64,000 bases of DNA from Catellicoccus marimammalium M35/04/3 (lineage in GTDB: Bacteria; Bacillota; Bacilli; Lactobacillales; Catellicoccaceae). The position numbers and the translations under genes are program-made. How positions within the stretch are numbered: position 1 is the first letter of the stretch; each line of letters starts with the position of its first letter. Location of the stretch: the NCBI RefSeq assembly GCF_000313915.1, contig NZ_AMYT01000019.1, forward strand, positions 20,079 through 84,078, read 5' to 3'. The notes under the pieces are model-generated. The model was not told the origin of the DNA. It made no database searches and saw only the letters and a list, made by a program, of their open reading frames with translations. Shown here piece after piece: positions 8,144 to 16,587 of the stretch.

Positions 8144-8560
8144 ATATTACCAAACTCCATTTCCCCTGCATCATCAATGACAAATGATATAACTTTTTTC
8201 CTTTAAAATCTTCTTCTACATTACTATTATATTACATAAAAAATTTAGCCTCGAATTCGAATTATAGGACGACAACCCTATCGAGGAATTTTTTTGTCTT
8301 TTTGTATGAAATCATTAAATTCATGCGATTACTCTAAATATAAAAAAACAACGGAAATAGAAAATCATGATATAATCTATATTGAAAAGAATACTAGACA
8401 ATTATGTCAAAACAAAAAGGACGAGGCTATCACCTCGTCCTTTTACTTTTGTTCACTCAAAAGATTTTATTTAAACTTGTTCTTAGAACTATTTTCTCTT
8501 AGAGTTAAGCCATTCAATAATATAATTTGCAATTATACTTCAACTCAAAGTCTTTTTATT
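8144..8560. other. 417-bp gap with two hairpins and a possible small RNA
   Basis: I see no credible protein gene. It contains a hairpin CCTCGA...TCGAGG (8249-8286) followed by a T-run on the plus strand; an extended -10 TGATATAAT on the plus strand (8368-8376); and a strong terminator-like stem AAAAGGACGAGG / CCTCGTCCTTTT (8415-8444). A plus-strand RNA of roughly 65 nt from about 8383 would end at that stem. The same stem also terminates the minus-strand gene at 8561-8773. Confidence 0.45.
8415..8444. terminator. strong terminator after type B paralogue 2
   Basis: 12-base perfect stem AAAAGGACGAGG / CCTCGTCCTTTT with a 6-base loop; T-rich on both outgoing sides, so usable in both directions. 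Confidence 0.8.
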
Positions 8561-8773
8561 TTACTTTTTAAATTTGCTAATCATACCAAAAAGACTCCAA
8601 AAAGTATTAGAAATCATTTTCTTCAAATCTTCTTTCCAATTACTTTTATCTTTTTGTGTTAATAAATAAAAAATTAAGCTAATCAAAAATGATACACTAT
8701 AATAACTAATAAATAATCCAATTAAGGCTAGTATAATCACTAAAAAAATATTCATATTATGAAAAATATTCAT
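8561..8773 (-). CDS. small membrane protein, type B paralogue 2
   Basis: 70 residues from the ATG at 8773, chosen because an upstream ATG at 8788 overlaps the ATGGAG ribosome site itself and because this start aligns with the paralogue at 7946-8143. Hydrophobic segment at about 8-38, then KDKSNWKEDLKKM and NTFWSLFGM. The pattern KDK...KK(M)..NTFW also resembles the C-terminal half of the protein at 9446-9727 (GGKDKSAEEK...LKNDIWYVF). Function unknown. Confidence 0.55.
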   Translation of the reverse strand: MNIFHNMNIFLVIILALIGLFISYYSVSFLISLIFYLLTQKDKSNWKEDLKKMISNTFWSLFGMISKFKK

Positions 8774-8813
8774 ACGATCCAACTCCATTTTCTTACACCA
8801 TTAACGACATAGA

Positions 8814-9011
8814 TTATAACTTCTTATTTTTTCTATACAGTAAAATTTCAGCTTTTGCTTTTTCTTTAGCAAAGGAATAATTATGCTGTACCCAATTTTT
8901 AATAAAATGATAAACAATAATAACCAAATAATCTCTAATATCAGTAACTTTAGCATAAAAAATAAAAAATATAATAACTAAAATAATTAGACAAACAATA
9001 AATATTACTAT
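8814..9011 (-). CDS. small membrane protein, type A paralogue 2, with ATA at the start position
   Basis: An open frame of 65 residues plus stop that aligns end to end with the 66-residue gene at 7624-7824 (VIFIV..., a single hydrophobic segment, a lysine-rich tail ending YRKNKKL). At the position of the partner's ATG this copy reads ATA, while the GGAG site and upstream 130 bases are retained. It may be expressed weakly from ATA or may be a silenced copy; no other suitable in-frame ATG or GTG lies near the ribosome site. The frame is otherwise undamaged, which suggests the change is recent or tolerated. Confidence 0.5.
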   Translation of the reverse strand: MVIFIVCLIILVIIFFIFYAKVTDIRDYLVIIVYHFIKNWVQHNYSFAKEKAKAEILLYRKNKKL

Positions 9012-9133
9012 GACCGATCTCCTACACTACTTTCTGACGTAATCTCTGCTAATAACGTTAAACCTTTCTTTCCATGCCTTTTTGACATTATTACTATATT
9101 ATATTCACTATTTTACTTAGAGTCTTTTTTATT
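8993..9133. repeat. 141-bp direct repeat, copy 2
   Basis: Gapless match to 7806-7946 at about 95% identity. One of the differences (C7822 to T9009) changes the minus-strand start codon from ATG to ATA. Confidence 0.9.
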
Positions 9134-9382
9134 AGCTTTTCGTTTCTTATATTTTTCCATCCATTGTAAAAGGTAAATCGATTTCCAATCTTTTTTAAAA
9201 CTTTCTATCGAACAATCTAAACCTTTTGGTAAATAAATAATGAAATCTAATATACTAAAGAAAAAAGTATAAACGATATTTCCACCTAAAATAAAAAATG
9301 GCAGTAATACTAAAAAAAGAATAATCGCTAATATGAAATAAAATCCTGTTGAAAAAAAATCACTTACTGATATTAATACCAT
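9113..9382 (-). CDS. small membrane protein, type C
   Basis: 89 residues with a long hydrophobic N-terminal half, probably two membrane segments (about 12-32 and 34-52), then a charged C-terminus ending KKRKANKKDSK. The ribosome site GAGAGGG precedes the ATG. Its 3' end overlaps the copy-2 repeat. It resembles the other cluster members in layout (membrane segment, aromatic residues, basic tail) more than in sequence. No known family recognised. Confidence 0.55.
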   Translation of the reverse strand: MVLISVSDFFSTGFYFILAIILFLVLLPFFILGGNIVYTFFFSILDFIIYLPKGLDCSIESFKKDWKSIYLLQWMEKYKKRKANKKDSK

Positions 9383-9445
9383 CGATGACTATCCCTCTCT
9401 TATCATTTTACTTATAACCACTTTATTTACTTACTATTCACATTT

Positions 9446-9727
9446 TTATTTTTTCTTTTCTTCTTGTTCTTGATTGCTTCTTTTTTTATCCAAAAATTTT
9501 GGTTTATGTGGCAATAAAAATACATACCATATATCATTTTTAAGAGTCTGAACAAATTTTTTATGCGCTCTTTCTTTTTCTTCTGCAGATTTATCTTTTC
9601 CACCAAAAACATAAACAATAAAATATTGTAAAGTATCAGATACAATCAATCCAATATATCTAAGTATAAGTAATATAAAGATACAAATAGCAAAAAATAA
9701 TATCGCCGCAATAATCTCATCTACCAT
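9446..9727 (-). CDS. small membrane protein, related to type B
   Basis: 93 residues: hydrophobic segment (about 5-25), a second hydrophobic stretch to about 42, then GGKDKSAEEKERAHKKF and LKNDIWYVFLLP, and a very charged tail (NQEQEEKKK). GGGAG lies 7 bases before the ATG. The KDK...K..K...W..F pattern matches the type B pair, so it is probably the same family. First gene transcribed in the cluster. Function unknown. Confidence 0.6.
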   Translation of the reverse strand: MVDEIIAAILFFAICIFILLILRYIGLIVSDTLQYFIVYVFGGKDKSAEEKERAHKKFVQTLKNDIWYVFLLPHKPKFLDKKRSNQEQEEKKK

Positions 9728-9820
9728 ACTTTACTCCCTTTCAAATGCTTATTTTTTCCTTTTATTTTTATTTTATCTTCTTTTTTTGTCCATTCTACTA
9801 TCTTTATTCTTTAGTAATAT

Positions 9821-9852
9821 AAAAAATAACCCCTGAACTTTCGGAGGTTATT
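9821..9852 (-). terminator. terminator of the rbs operon
   Basis: Stem AATAACC / GGTTATT; on the minus strand it is followed by six T residues. It lies 17 bp after the rbsU stop. Confidence 0.75.
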
Positions 9853-9868
9853 CCTTCTAACGATCTGA

Positions 9869-10756
9869 TTAAACGATGACAGTAATTGCAGCGGCACCAA
9901 TGATAATCGCTAAACCGATAATCGTCATAATCATTTCTTTTCTTGTTTTCTTTTGACCTAAGAACCAAATACCTGTTAATGTAGCTAACACAACAGAAGT
10001 TTGAGAAAGAATAAATCCTGTAGCTAACCCATTCATATTTGGTTGTGCTGAAATTAAGTAAGTTAATGCAGCAAAGGCAAAGAAGAAACCAGAAATAATT
10101 TGTTTATAAGTAACTCCTTCAGCAAATGGAGAAGCACCTTTTTCTTTTACCGTTACCCAAATACCATAAACTACACCAACAAGAACCATACCGATAGCTT
10201 GTGGTAAAAATGCTTGCATCCCATTAATATTTGTCGCTTGAGGTGCAGCAGAATAAGCCCAGTAACCAATTTCACCAATTAAAAGAACAAGCACTGCTTT
10301 TTTCAAAGAACCAGCTTCTTCTTTTGATTTTTTCTCTGACCAAACAGTTAAGTATGCCCCTAAAATAATTAATGCTAGAGCCACAAAACCGATCACTTTA
10401 TCCATCACAGTAGGCCAATCATGTAAAGCTAGAACTCCCCATAAAGAAGCTCCTAATAATTGGAAAGCGGTAGTAATTGGCATCGCGCGAGAAGATCCAA
10501 TTAAAGTGAAAGAATAAAAAGTAATAATTTGCGCGCAAGCCCAACCGACACCAGATAAAATAGATAACCATAAATCTTTCCCAGTTGGGAAACCTAAATG
10601 CATAATTTGATTATAAATAATAGCAAAGATTAATGTTCCGATTGTAGAACCTAAAATTTGGTTTACCGGTTTTCCACCAAATTTAGAGGCAATAGTAGGA
10701 TAAATCCCCCAACCAATCAGTGGTCCTAATCCGATTAAAATCGCAAAAGTATTCAT
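9869..10756 (-). CDS. rbsU: ribose transporter of the GRP/RbsU family (DMT superfamily)
   Basis: 295 residues with about ten hydrophobic segments, a short loop GLGPLIGWGIYP at the N-terminus and internal repeats typical of the glucose/ribose porter family. It lies in one operon with rbsD and rbsK, the arrangement in which RbsU replaces an ABC transporter for ribose uptake in lactic acid bacteria. Imported ribose would then be isomerised by RbsD and phosphorylated by RbsK. No rbsR is adjacent. Substrate is assigned from context. Confidence 0.85.
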   Translation of the reverse strand: MNTFAILIGLGPLIGWGIYPTIASKFGGKPVNQILGSTIGTLIFAIIYNQIMHLGFPTGKDLWLSILSGVGWACAQIITFYSFTLIGSSRAMPITTAFQLLGASLWGVLALHDWPTVMDKVIGFVALALIILGAYLTVWSEKKSKEEAGSLKKAVLVLLIGEIGYWAYSAAPQATNINGMQAFLPQAIGMVLVGVVYGIWVTVKEKGASPFAEGVTYKQIISGFFFAFAALTYLISAQPNMNGLATGFILSQTSVVLATLTGIWFLGQKKTRKEMIMTIIGLAIIIGAAAITVIV

Positions 10757-10773
10757 AAATTCTCCTCTCTTAA

Positions 10774-11169
10774 TTAAAAGACAACGTTACTTTCTAAAAT
10801 CACATTCGCATAAGGAGTCATTTCTCCTGTACGAACAAAAGCGTGACAATCATGTAAACGTTCTTTCATTTCAGTATGTGGAATAAAGACAATATCGATG
10901 TCTGAAAAACGATTTTCTAATTCTTTTAAAATCTCAGGATTGTTTTCTTTAATTTCTTCCGCTAAGAAAATACGTTGAACTTCTAGTTCTTCCAAAACAT
11001 TATCTAATACTTGTAAGAAACTAGGAACTCCATTTGTAACAGCTAAGTCAATTTTTTCTGTAGTCATAGGTACAGGCATGCCTGCATCACCAATCGCTAA
11101 CGTATCAAAATGACCCATTTGTGAAATCACACGAGATAAATCAGAATTAATTACTTTTGTTTTTTTCAT
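10774..11169 (-). CDS. rbsD: D-ribose pyranase
   Basis: 131 residues, normal length. Starts [30 protein letters not shown], containing the conserved active-site His of GH and the Asp of GDAG, with Y-A-N-V-I-L at the C-terminus. Interconverts pyranose and furanose forms of ribose so that the kinase receives its substrate. Sits between rbsK (13 bp upstream) and rbsU. Confidence 0.95.
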   Translation of the reverse strand: MKKTKVINSDLSRVISQMGHFDTLAIGDAGMPVPMTTEKIDLAVTNGVPSFLQVLDNVLEELEVQRIFLAEEIKENNPEILKELENRFSDIDIVFIPHTEMKERLHDCHAFVRTGEMTPYANVILESNVVF

Positions 11170-11182
11170 TTGTCTTTCCTCC

Positions 11183-12091
11183 TTAAGCTTCTAATTCTTC
11201 TTTAAATGGAATAGAAGGTTGTGCACCATAACGTTGTACGGCAATAGAAGAAGCACGGTTCCCAAATTGAATGGCTTCCTCTAAGTTACTTGCATCTGGT
11301 TGTAAGCAACTCATAAACGCACCAATGAAAGTATCTCCAGCAGCAGTCGTATCTTTAGCATCTACTTTAAAGGCTGGAACGATTCCTTCTTTTTCTTTGG
11401 TATGGAAATATGCACCACGACTACCTAAAGTAATAATGACCGTTTCTACACCATGATTATGGAATGCTTCCGCACAAGCACGCATATCTGCTTCTGTTTC
11501 TACTTTGATGCCAGTTAGTAATTCTGCTTCTGTTTCATTTGGAATGACAATATCTGTTAAGTCTAATAACTGACTTGGCACTTCTTTTTTCGCTGGCGCT
11601 GGATTCAATACTGTTTTTACCCCTGCGTTACGTGCGATACGAAATGCTTTTTCAATACAAGCAAGGTCAACTTCAAATTGACTCACTACAAATTGACTGC
11701 TTTCAATTAATGAAGCACTTTCTTCGATATGTTCTGGAGTTAACGCCATATTTGCGCCTCCATAAACTAAGATACGGTTTTCGCTAGCATCGTCCACAAT
11801 AACAAACGCTTGTCCTGTAACGGTATCTTCTAAAATACGAATAGCAGAAAGATCCATCCCTTCTTCTCCAAGAAGTTCTAACATCATTTTTCCTTCGTCA
11901 TCATTTCCTACAGCACCGATGAAGTGCGTTTCTGAACCTAAACGTTGAATCGCAACAGCTTGGTTGGCTCCTTTCCCACCACCAGCAGAGAATACTTCAT
12001 GGACATGAATTGTTTCTCCTCCTTGTGGCATTCTTGGTGTACGAACCATATGGTCCAAGTTAATGCTTCCAACAACGGTTACCTTATTCAT
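11183..12091 (-). CDS. rbsK: ribokinase
   Basis: 302 residues of the PfkB family: N-terminal [16 protein letters not shown], substrate loop [12 protein letters not shown] (about 37-48), NETEAELL and the C-terminal catalytic [13 protein letters not shown] with the base Asp in GD. Phosphorylates D-ribose to ribose-5-phosphate in the cytoplasm. First gene of rbsK-rbsD-rbsU; GGAGGAG precedes the ATG. Confidence 0.95.
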   Translation of the reverse strand: MNKVTVVGSINLDHMVRTPRMPQGGETIHVHEVFSAGGGKGANQAVAIQRLGSETHFIGAVGNDDEGKMMLELLGEEGMDLSAIRILEDTVTGQAFVIVDDASENRILVYGGANMALTPEHIEESASLIESSQFVVSQFEVDLACIEKAFRIARNAGVKTVLNPAPAKKEVPSQLLDLTDIVIPNETEAELLTGIKVETEADMRACAEAFHNHGVETVIITLGSRGAYFHTKEKEGIVPAFKVDAKDTTAAGDTFIGAFMSCLQPDASNLEEAIQFGNRASSIAVQRYGAQPSIPFKEELEA

Positions 12092-12123
12092 TTGATTTGC
12101 TCCTCCTATTAAAAGATAGTTCT

Positions 12124-12152
12124 ATTTTAACACTTTTTTTATTTTTAGTTAA
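12124..12152 (-). promoter_or_regulatory. promoter of rbsKDU
   Basis: Minus strand: -35 TTAACT (12152-12147), 17-bp spacer, -10 TAAAAT (12129-12124). It lies just downstream of the truA terminator and upstream of the rbsK ribosome site. Confidence 0.6.
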
Positions 12153-12155
12153 GAT

Positions 12156-12188
12156 AAAAAGCGATATCTTTTCATGATATCGCTTTCT
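12156..12188. terminator. terminator after truA
   Basis: Perfect 11-base stem AAAGCGATATC / GATATCGCTTT; A- and T-rich flanks. Ends the ecfA1-ecfA2-ecfT-truA operon. Confidence 0.85.
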
Positions 12189-12197
12189 TAATGTATT

Positions 12198-12941
12198 TTA
12201 TTTTTGATATTTTACTTCTTCTAAGAACAAACCTTCTGGCGGAGCTGCCCATAAAACTTGGGTTTGATCTTTTCTTTCTAAAATTTCTTCTATCGAATCA
12301 TCGAGACGACCATTCCCTAGACGTAGAAGTGTCCCTGTTATTAAACGAACCATTTTGTACAAAAAACCATTCCCATAATAAGTAAAAATGAGTTGATTTT
12401 TTATAACATCTTTCTCAATTTGAATGTCATAAATCGTTCGTACTTTATCTTCCACACTCGTTCCGGTAGCACAAAAACTAGTAAAATCATGAGTCCCGAT
12501 TAATTGTTGAGCACCAGCTTTCATTTTTTCTATATCTAATTCATACGGAAAATGAGCCGCATAACGACGTAAAAAAGGATCACGACTGCGATTTAAGTCG
12601 ACATAGTAGCGATATACCTTTTCATGAGGTTGATAACGACAATGAAAGTCATCAGGGACCTCATAAAGATAAGGCACACTGATATCATCTGGAGTTTGCG
12701 TGTCTAACGCAAAGCGCAGTTTTTCCACTGGACGAGCATGAAGTAAATCAAAGTGAATCACTTGACCTCTTGCATGAACGCCAGCATCTGTTCGACCTGA
12801 ACCATGAACGGTAACCTCTTTTTTTCCATTTAAACGATACAACGTTTTTTCTAATTCTCCTTGCACCGTTCGTTGTTCTTTTTGGCGTTGGAAACCAAAA
12901 AAATCAGTTCCATCATAAGCAATGATTGCACAATATCGCAT
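12198..12941 (-). CDS. truA: tRNA pseudouridine(38-40) synthase TruA
   Basis: 247 residues, with the catalytic motif GSGRTDAGVHARGQ holding Asp52, and the N-terminal AYDGTDFFGFQRQ. It modifies uridines 38-40 in the anticodon stem of many tRNAs. Last gene of the ECF transporter operon, 1 bp after ecfT. In related genomes rplM-rpsI follows directly; here accessory genes intervene. Confidence 0.97.
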   Translation of the reverse strand: MRYCAIIAYDGTDFFGFQRQKEQRTVQGELEKTLYRLNGKKEVTVHGSGRTDAGVHARGQVIHFDLLHARPVEKLRFALDTQTPDDISVPYLYEVPDDFHCRYQPHEKVYRYYVDLNRSRDPFLRRYAAHFPYELDIEKMKAGAQQLIGTHDFTSFCATGTSVEDKVRTIYDIQIEKDVIKNQLIFTYYGNGFLYKMVRLITGTLLRLGNGRLDDSIEEILERKDQTQVLWAAPPEGLFLEEVKYQK

Positions 12942-12942
12942 C

Positions 12943-13740
12943 TTATAACCTACCTAACCATAAAATGAGTGGACACAATAGAATAAAGAAAATAATAGTC
13001 CACGTGTCTTTTGTTTGCCAATGTAACGCACGATACTTTGTACGTTGGTCTCCTCCTTGGTAACAACGTGCTTCCATCGCGTCTGCTAGTTCTTCTGCAC
13101 GATTAAAACTAGAAACAAAAAGCGGAATTAATAAAGGAACCATCGCTTTAATTCGTTGGAATAAACTTCCTTGATCAAACTCTACCCCACGTGCACGTTG
13201 CGCATCCATAATTTTATCCGTTTCATCCATCAAGGTTGGTACAAAGCGCAAAGCAATAGAGAGCATTAACGCAAATTCATGCACTGGCACATGTAATTTT
13301 TCTAATGGCCGTAATAACGATTCACAAGCATCCGCAATGGCAATAGAAGGAGTGGATAACGTTAACAAAGTAGAGATAAAAATAATTAAGACAAAACGCA
13401 AAAAGATAAAAATCGCATTTTGAATTCCTTCTTTCGAGATGGTAATCATGCCCCATTGGAAATAGATTTCACTACCACCAGAAAAAAGCAATTGTAAAAG
13501 GACCGTGAATAAAATCAGTCCAATCACTGGCTTTAATCCTTTAAAAAAAGTACTCCACTTAATTTTAGATAACGTGATTCCTAATGCTACGACAAGAAAC
13601 ATCACTCCATAGGTCCAAACATTATTGCAAAGAAAAATCAAAATAATGAAATAAATCGAAGCTAATAATTTCACCCTTGGATCTAAACGATGCATAAAAG
13701 AATTTCCTGGTACATAGCGACCCAGTAGCATTTTATTCAT
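12943..13740 (-). CDS. ecfT: energy-coupling factor transporter transmembrane protein EcfT
   Basis: 265 residues with several membrane segments in the N-terminal two thirds and a cytoplasmic coupling region carrying AQRARGVEFD and DAMEARCYQGG. The two Ala-Arg-Gly-like motifs normally contact the ATPases; here the second reads Ala-Arg-Cys. EcfT joins EcfA1/EcfA2 to interchangeable S-components that bind vitamins; no S-component lies in the window. Overlaps the end of ecfA2 by 8 bp. Confidence 0.95.
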   Translation of the reverse strand: MNKMLLGRYVPGNSFMHRLDPRVKLLASIYFIILIFLCNNVWTYGVMFLVVALGITLSKIKWSTFFKGLKPVIGLILFTVLLQLLFSGGSEIYFQWGMITISKEGIQNAIFIFLRFVLIIFISTLLTLSTPSIAIADACESLLRPLEKLHVPVHEFALMLSIALRFVPTLMDETDKIMDAQRARGVEFDQGSLFQRIKAMVPLLIPLFVSSFNRAEELADAMEARCYQGGDQRTKYRALHWQTKDTWTIIFFILLCPLILWLGRL

Positions 13741-14593
13741 GAGGCTCTCCCCCCTTTGTTAAAATCGTCCGAAATTCTTCTAAAGTAATCGGTAATTGAG
13801 GCATTGGCATTCCCCATTCTTTTAATTGACGAGCAAATTGTGTCACCACCGGCTCATCCAAATGATAGTTTTGTAAAAATTCTTGATCTTGGAATAACTG
13901 TTGTGGTGTCATTTCCGCAATTTTTTCTCCTTGATCCATAACAATAACTTTTTTGGCATATTGAGAAACGTCTTCCATATCATGAGTCACTAAAAGAATC
14001 GTCATTCCTGACTCATTTAAAGTTTGGAATAACTCCATCATCTCTTGATGTCCCCAAGGATCTAGTCCTGCGGCAGGTTCATCTAAAACAAGTACTTCTG
14101 GGTTCAAAGATAAAATGCCAGCAATCGCCACTCGACGCATTTGTCCACCGGAAAGTTCAAAAGGAGAGCGATCATATAATTCTTCATGAATGCCTACTTT
14201 TTCTAATGCTTGTTGAGCTTGTTTTTTAGCTTCTTCTTCTGATAAGCCAAAGTTTTTTGGTCCAAACATTACATCTTTTAGAACCGTTTCTTCAAATAAT
14301 TGAGCTTCTGGAAATTGGAAGACAAGTCCGACTTTTTGTCGTAAAGTACGAAGAGAAACTTGTTTTGGATCTACCGGTAATTGATAGTCTGTACCTAGTT
14401 CTAACGTACCTTCATCAGGTTGTAATAGTCCATTTAACATTTTGACTAACGTAGATTTTCCACTTCCTGTATGACCAACAATGGCAACAAAATCTCCATC
14501 TTGAATATCAAAAGAAACATTGTGAAGAGCACGTTGAGCAAACGGCGTATTTTTTTGATAAACATATCCTATTTGTTTTCCATGTACGTCCAT
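13733..14593 (-). CDS. ecfA2: energy-coupling factor transporter ATPase EcfA2
   Basis: 286 residues from the ATG at 14593, which has GGGGAG about 7 bases upstream; a longer reading from an upstream TTG has no ribosome site. Walker A GHTGSGKST, Q-loop FQFPEAQLFEE, signature LSGGQMRRV, Walker B VLVLDEPAAGLDP and a switch His in LLVTHDMEDV are all present. Works with EcfA1 as the ATPase dimer of an ECF importer. Overlaps the ecfA1 end by 25 bp, indicating translational coupling. Confidence 0.96.
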   Translation of the reverse strand: MDVHGKQIGYVYQKNTPFAQRALHNVSFDIQDGDFVAIVGHTGSGKSTLVKMLNGLLQPDEGTLELGTDYQLPVDPKQVSLRTLRQKVGLVFQFPEAQLFEETVLKDVMFGPKNFGLSEEEAKKQAQQALEKVGIHEELYDRSPFELSGGQMRRVAIAGILSLNPEVLVLDEPAAGLDPWGHQEMMELFQTLNESGMTILLVTHDMEDVSQYAKKVIVMDQGEKIAEMTPQQLFQDQEFLQNYHLDEPVVTQFARQLKEWGMPMPQLPITLEEFRTILTKGGEPHE

Positions 14594-15402
14594 AATGCAT
14601 CTCCCCAATCTTTTAATTTCAAGCTATTTTTTTGTACTGGAATTCCTTCTTCTTGAAACATCATTTTTAATTGTAGTGGAAAAGCTCGAGCTAAATGATA
14701 TTTCTCCACCAGCGCTTCATTCAATAACAATTCTTCTGCTGTACCTTCTTGAGCAATTTTTCCACCATCAAGAACTAAAATGCGATCGGCTAGCATCATT
14801 TCATTGACATCATGGGTAATGGATAAAATTGTCAAATCTTGATTTTTTCGCAAGTCTTCTAGTAAAGTCAACATTTGTTGCCGACCTTTGGGATCAAGCA
14901 TACTAGTCGCTTCATCTAAAATCAAAATATCAGGAGCTACCGCAATGACCCCAGCTAAAGCCACTCGTTGCTTTTGTCCTCCAGAAAGAAGACTTGGTTC
15001 TTTTTTTCGATATTCCCACATTCCTACTTCTTCTAACGCTGCTTTTACACGCACTTTCATCTCTTCTCTAGGTAATCCTCGATTTTCTAAGCCAAAAGCA
15101 ACGTCATCTTCTACATTGGCTCCCACAAATTGATTATCTGGATTTTGAAAGACAATTCCAATATGTTGACGAATTTTCCAGACAGTATCTTCATTCATTT
15201 CCATTCCTAGTACTTTGACCGTTCCTTTTTTAGGAATTAGTAAACCATCAATCAAACGAGAAACCGTAGATTTTCCACTACCATTATTTCCAACTAAGGC
15301 TACCCATTCTCCTTTTTGAATTTGGAAATTTAATTGAGATAAGATCGTTTCTCCCTCATCGTAAGCATATTCAATTTCATTTAATTCGATTATTGATTTC
15401 AT
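14569..15402 (-). CDS. ecfA1: energy-coupling factor transporter ATPase EcfA1
   Basis: 277 residues. Walker A GNNGSGKST at about 39-47, Q-loop FQNPDNQFVG, signature LSGGQKQRV, Walker B ILILDEATSMLDP, H-loop SITHDVNEM. First gene of ecfA1-ecfA2-ecfT-truA. Less than 50 bp separates it from the previous gene, and that gap is filled by a terminator, so expression may depend partly on read-through or on a promoter inside the preceding gene. The usual upstream neighbour rplQ is not here. Confidence 0.96.
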   Translation of the reverse strand: MKSIIELNEIEYAYDEGETILSQLNFQIQKGEWVALVGNNGSGKSTVSRLIDGLLIPKKGTVKVLGMEMNEDTVWKIRQHIGIVFQNPDNQFVGANVEDDVAFGLENRGLPREEMKVRVKAALEEVGMWEYRKKEPSLLSGGQKQRVALAGVIAVAPDILILDEATSMLDPKGRQQMLTLLEDLRKNQDLTILSITHDVNEMMLADRILVLDGGKIAQEGTAEELLLNEALVEKYHLARAFPLQLKMMFQEEGIPVQKNSLKLKDWGDALWTYMENK

Positions 15403-15420
15403 TTTTGATCCTTTCTCGAT

Positions 15421-15452
15421 AAAAAAAGACGTTCCCCATGGGAGCGTCTTCT
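15421..15452 (-). terminator. terminator of the manO-to-tauE operon
   Basis: Stem AAGACG / CGTCTT with further G-C pairing inside, followed on the minus strand by seven T residues. Lies between the TauE-like stop and ecfA1. Confidence 0.75.
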
Positions 15453-16222
15453 TATCCTATAAATAGGTTGATGATATTTAATAATATCACTCCACCGAGT
15501 GTTGAAATATATAATTTTTTGAAGTTTTTCATATTCAAATGTTTTTTAATCAAAATTCCAATGATGGCTCCAACAAAGGCAGAACCCATGAAGACAAGCA
15601 TTGTGCTAGTTTGATATTGAATTTGATGAATATGATCAAAACTCATAATCACTCGAATTGAAACCGATCCCAGAACAGAAATTAGCGAATAACTGGTCGC
15701 CTTTTTCAATGGGAATCCTAGTAACATCATTAATAGTAAAACATTTAATGGTCCGCCTCCAATTCCTAAAAGAATAGAGAAGGCTCCCATAATTGCACCA
15801 ATACAAAAGATTTTCCATGGTTTCGTCCATAAGTGTTGGACTGGTTTTCCTTTGCATTGATACCAAATGCCAGCCACGATGGTAATAATCGTTAAGGCAA
15901 TTTGTAGCTCTTTCATTATACTTTCTAGACTGCTCAAGCCTAAGTTTAACAAAATGCTACCTGCTAATCCACCCGTTAAGCTTCCAAGGCAGATATACAA
16001 TGCATCTTTCCCATATTTCGTAGTTTTCTTCCATTGACTGTAAATAAAAGAAGTAAAACACATCACAATAATAGAAAGATTAGAATAAAATAAAACCGTT
16101 TCTAGCGGTAAATGGCTCGCAATCGAAACGAGTGGCTTGATAATAATTCCGCCACCCATTCCTGAAAAAGAACCAATAATATTCGCAAAAACAACGATAA
16201 AAAAGTAAATCAAATTCATCAT
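15452..16222 (-). CDS. TauE/SafE family membrane protein (sulfite exporter-like)
   Basis: 256 residues with about eight membrane segments and the family motif GSFSGMGGGIIIKP near the N-terminus, repeated as LLGIGGGPLNVLLL in the second half. TauE/SafE proteins export small sulfur or organic anions. It overlaps the DsrE-like gene by 4 bp (ATGA), and that pairing supports a sulfur-compound role. Substrate unknown. Confidence 0.85.
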   Translation of the reverse strand: MMNLIYFFIVVFANIIGSFSGMGGGIIIKPLVSIASHLPLETVLFYSNLSIIVMCFTSFIYSQWKKTTKYGKDALYICLGSLTGGLAGSILLNLGLSSLESIMKELQIALTIITIVAGIWYQCKGKPVQHLWTKPWKIFCIGAIMGAFSILLGIGGGPLNVLLLMMLLGFPLKKATSYSLISVLGSVSIRVIMSFDHIHQIQYQTSTMLVFMGSAFVGAIIGILIKKHLNMKNFKKLYISTLGGVILLNIINLFIG

Positions 16223-16566
16223 GGTTTGATATAACGATATCCTTTATCTTGATACTCAGCCAAAGCAATGACACCATAAGGAACCACTTGGAATTCATTT
16301 AAAATTTCTTCTGGCTGAATTGAAAATTTTAATAACGATTGGTGGCAAGCATTAAAAGCAATTCCTTCTTTAGCTAATTGAGCCACTTCTTTTTTGAATT
16401 CTTCTGTTGCAGATTGGGCGACGATAGGTTGCACTGCATTTCCTGTTGCTACTAAAGCAACGGATAAATCAGGCACAAGCTCCTTTTTGGCCTCAATCAT
16501 ATGATGTAAGTTCCCAAACAATTGACTCCAACGACGTTGATCATCGATATGAAAAACAATTTTCAT
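16219..16566 (-). CDS. DsrE/DsrF-like family protein
   Basis: 115 residues: KIVFHIDDQRRW at the start, a central VALVATGNAVQPIV, then IAFNACHQSL with a Cys at the position where DsrE-like proteins carry their sulfur-relay Cys, and GVIALAEYQDKGYRYIKP at the end. The fold binds or relays sulfane sulfur. Translationally coupled to the TauE-like exporter. Sulfur trafficking is inferred from family and partner. Confidence 0.75.
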   Translation of the reverse strand: MKIVFHIDDQRRWSQLFGNLHHMIEAKKELVPDLSVALVATGNAVQPIVAQSATEEFKKEVAQLAKEGIAFNACHQSLLKFSIQPEEILNEFQVVPYGVIALAEYQDKGYRYIKP

Positions 16567-16587
16567 TTTTAACCGATCCTTTCTTTT

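Noticed and set aside
8144..8560. Fst/par-type toxin gene in the gap
   Set aside because: No short frame with the Fst-like membrane peptide pattern could be found; only the possible small RNA is kept.
8294..8662. Plus-strand 122-codon frame across the small membrane protein region
   Set aside because: It runs through two hairpins and antisense to a paralogous minus-strand gene, has poor ribosome site context and no recognisable protein features.
9427..9645. Minus-strand 72-codon frame overlapping the 9446-9727 gene
   Set aside because: Out-of-frame shadow; the 9446-9727 frame has the GGGAG site and the shared family pattern.
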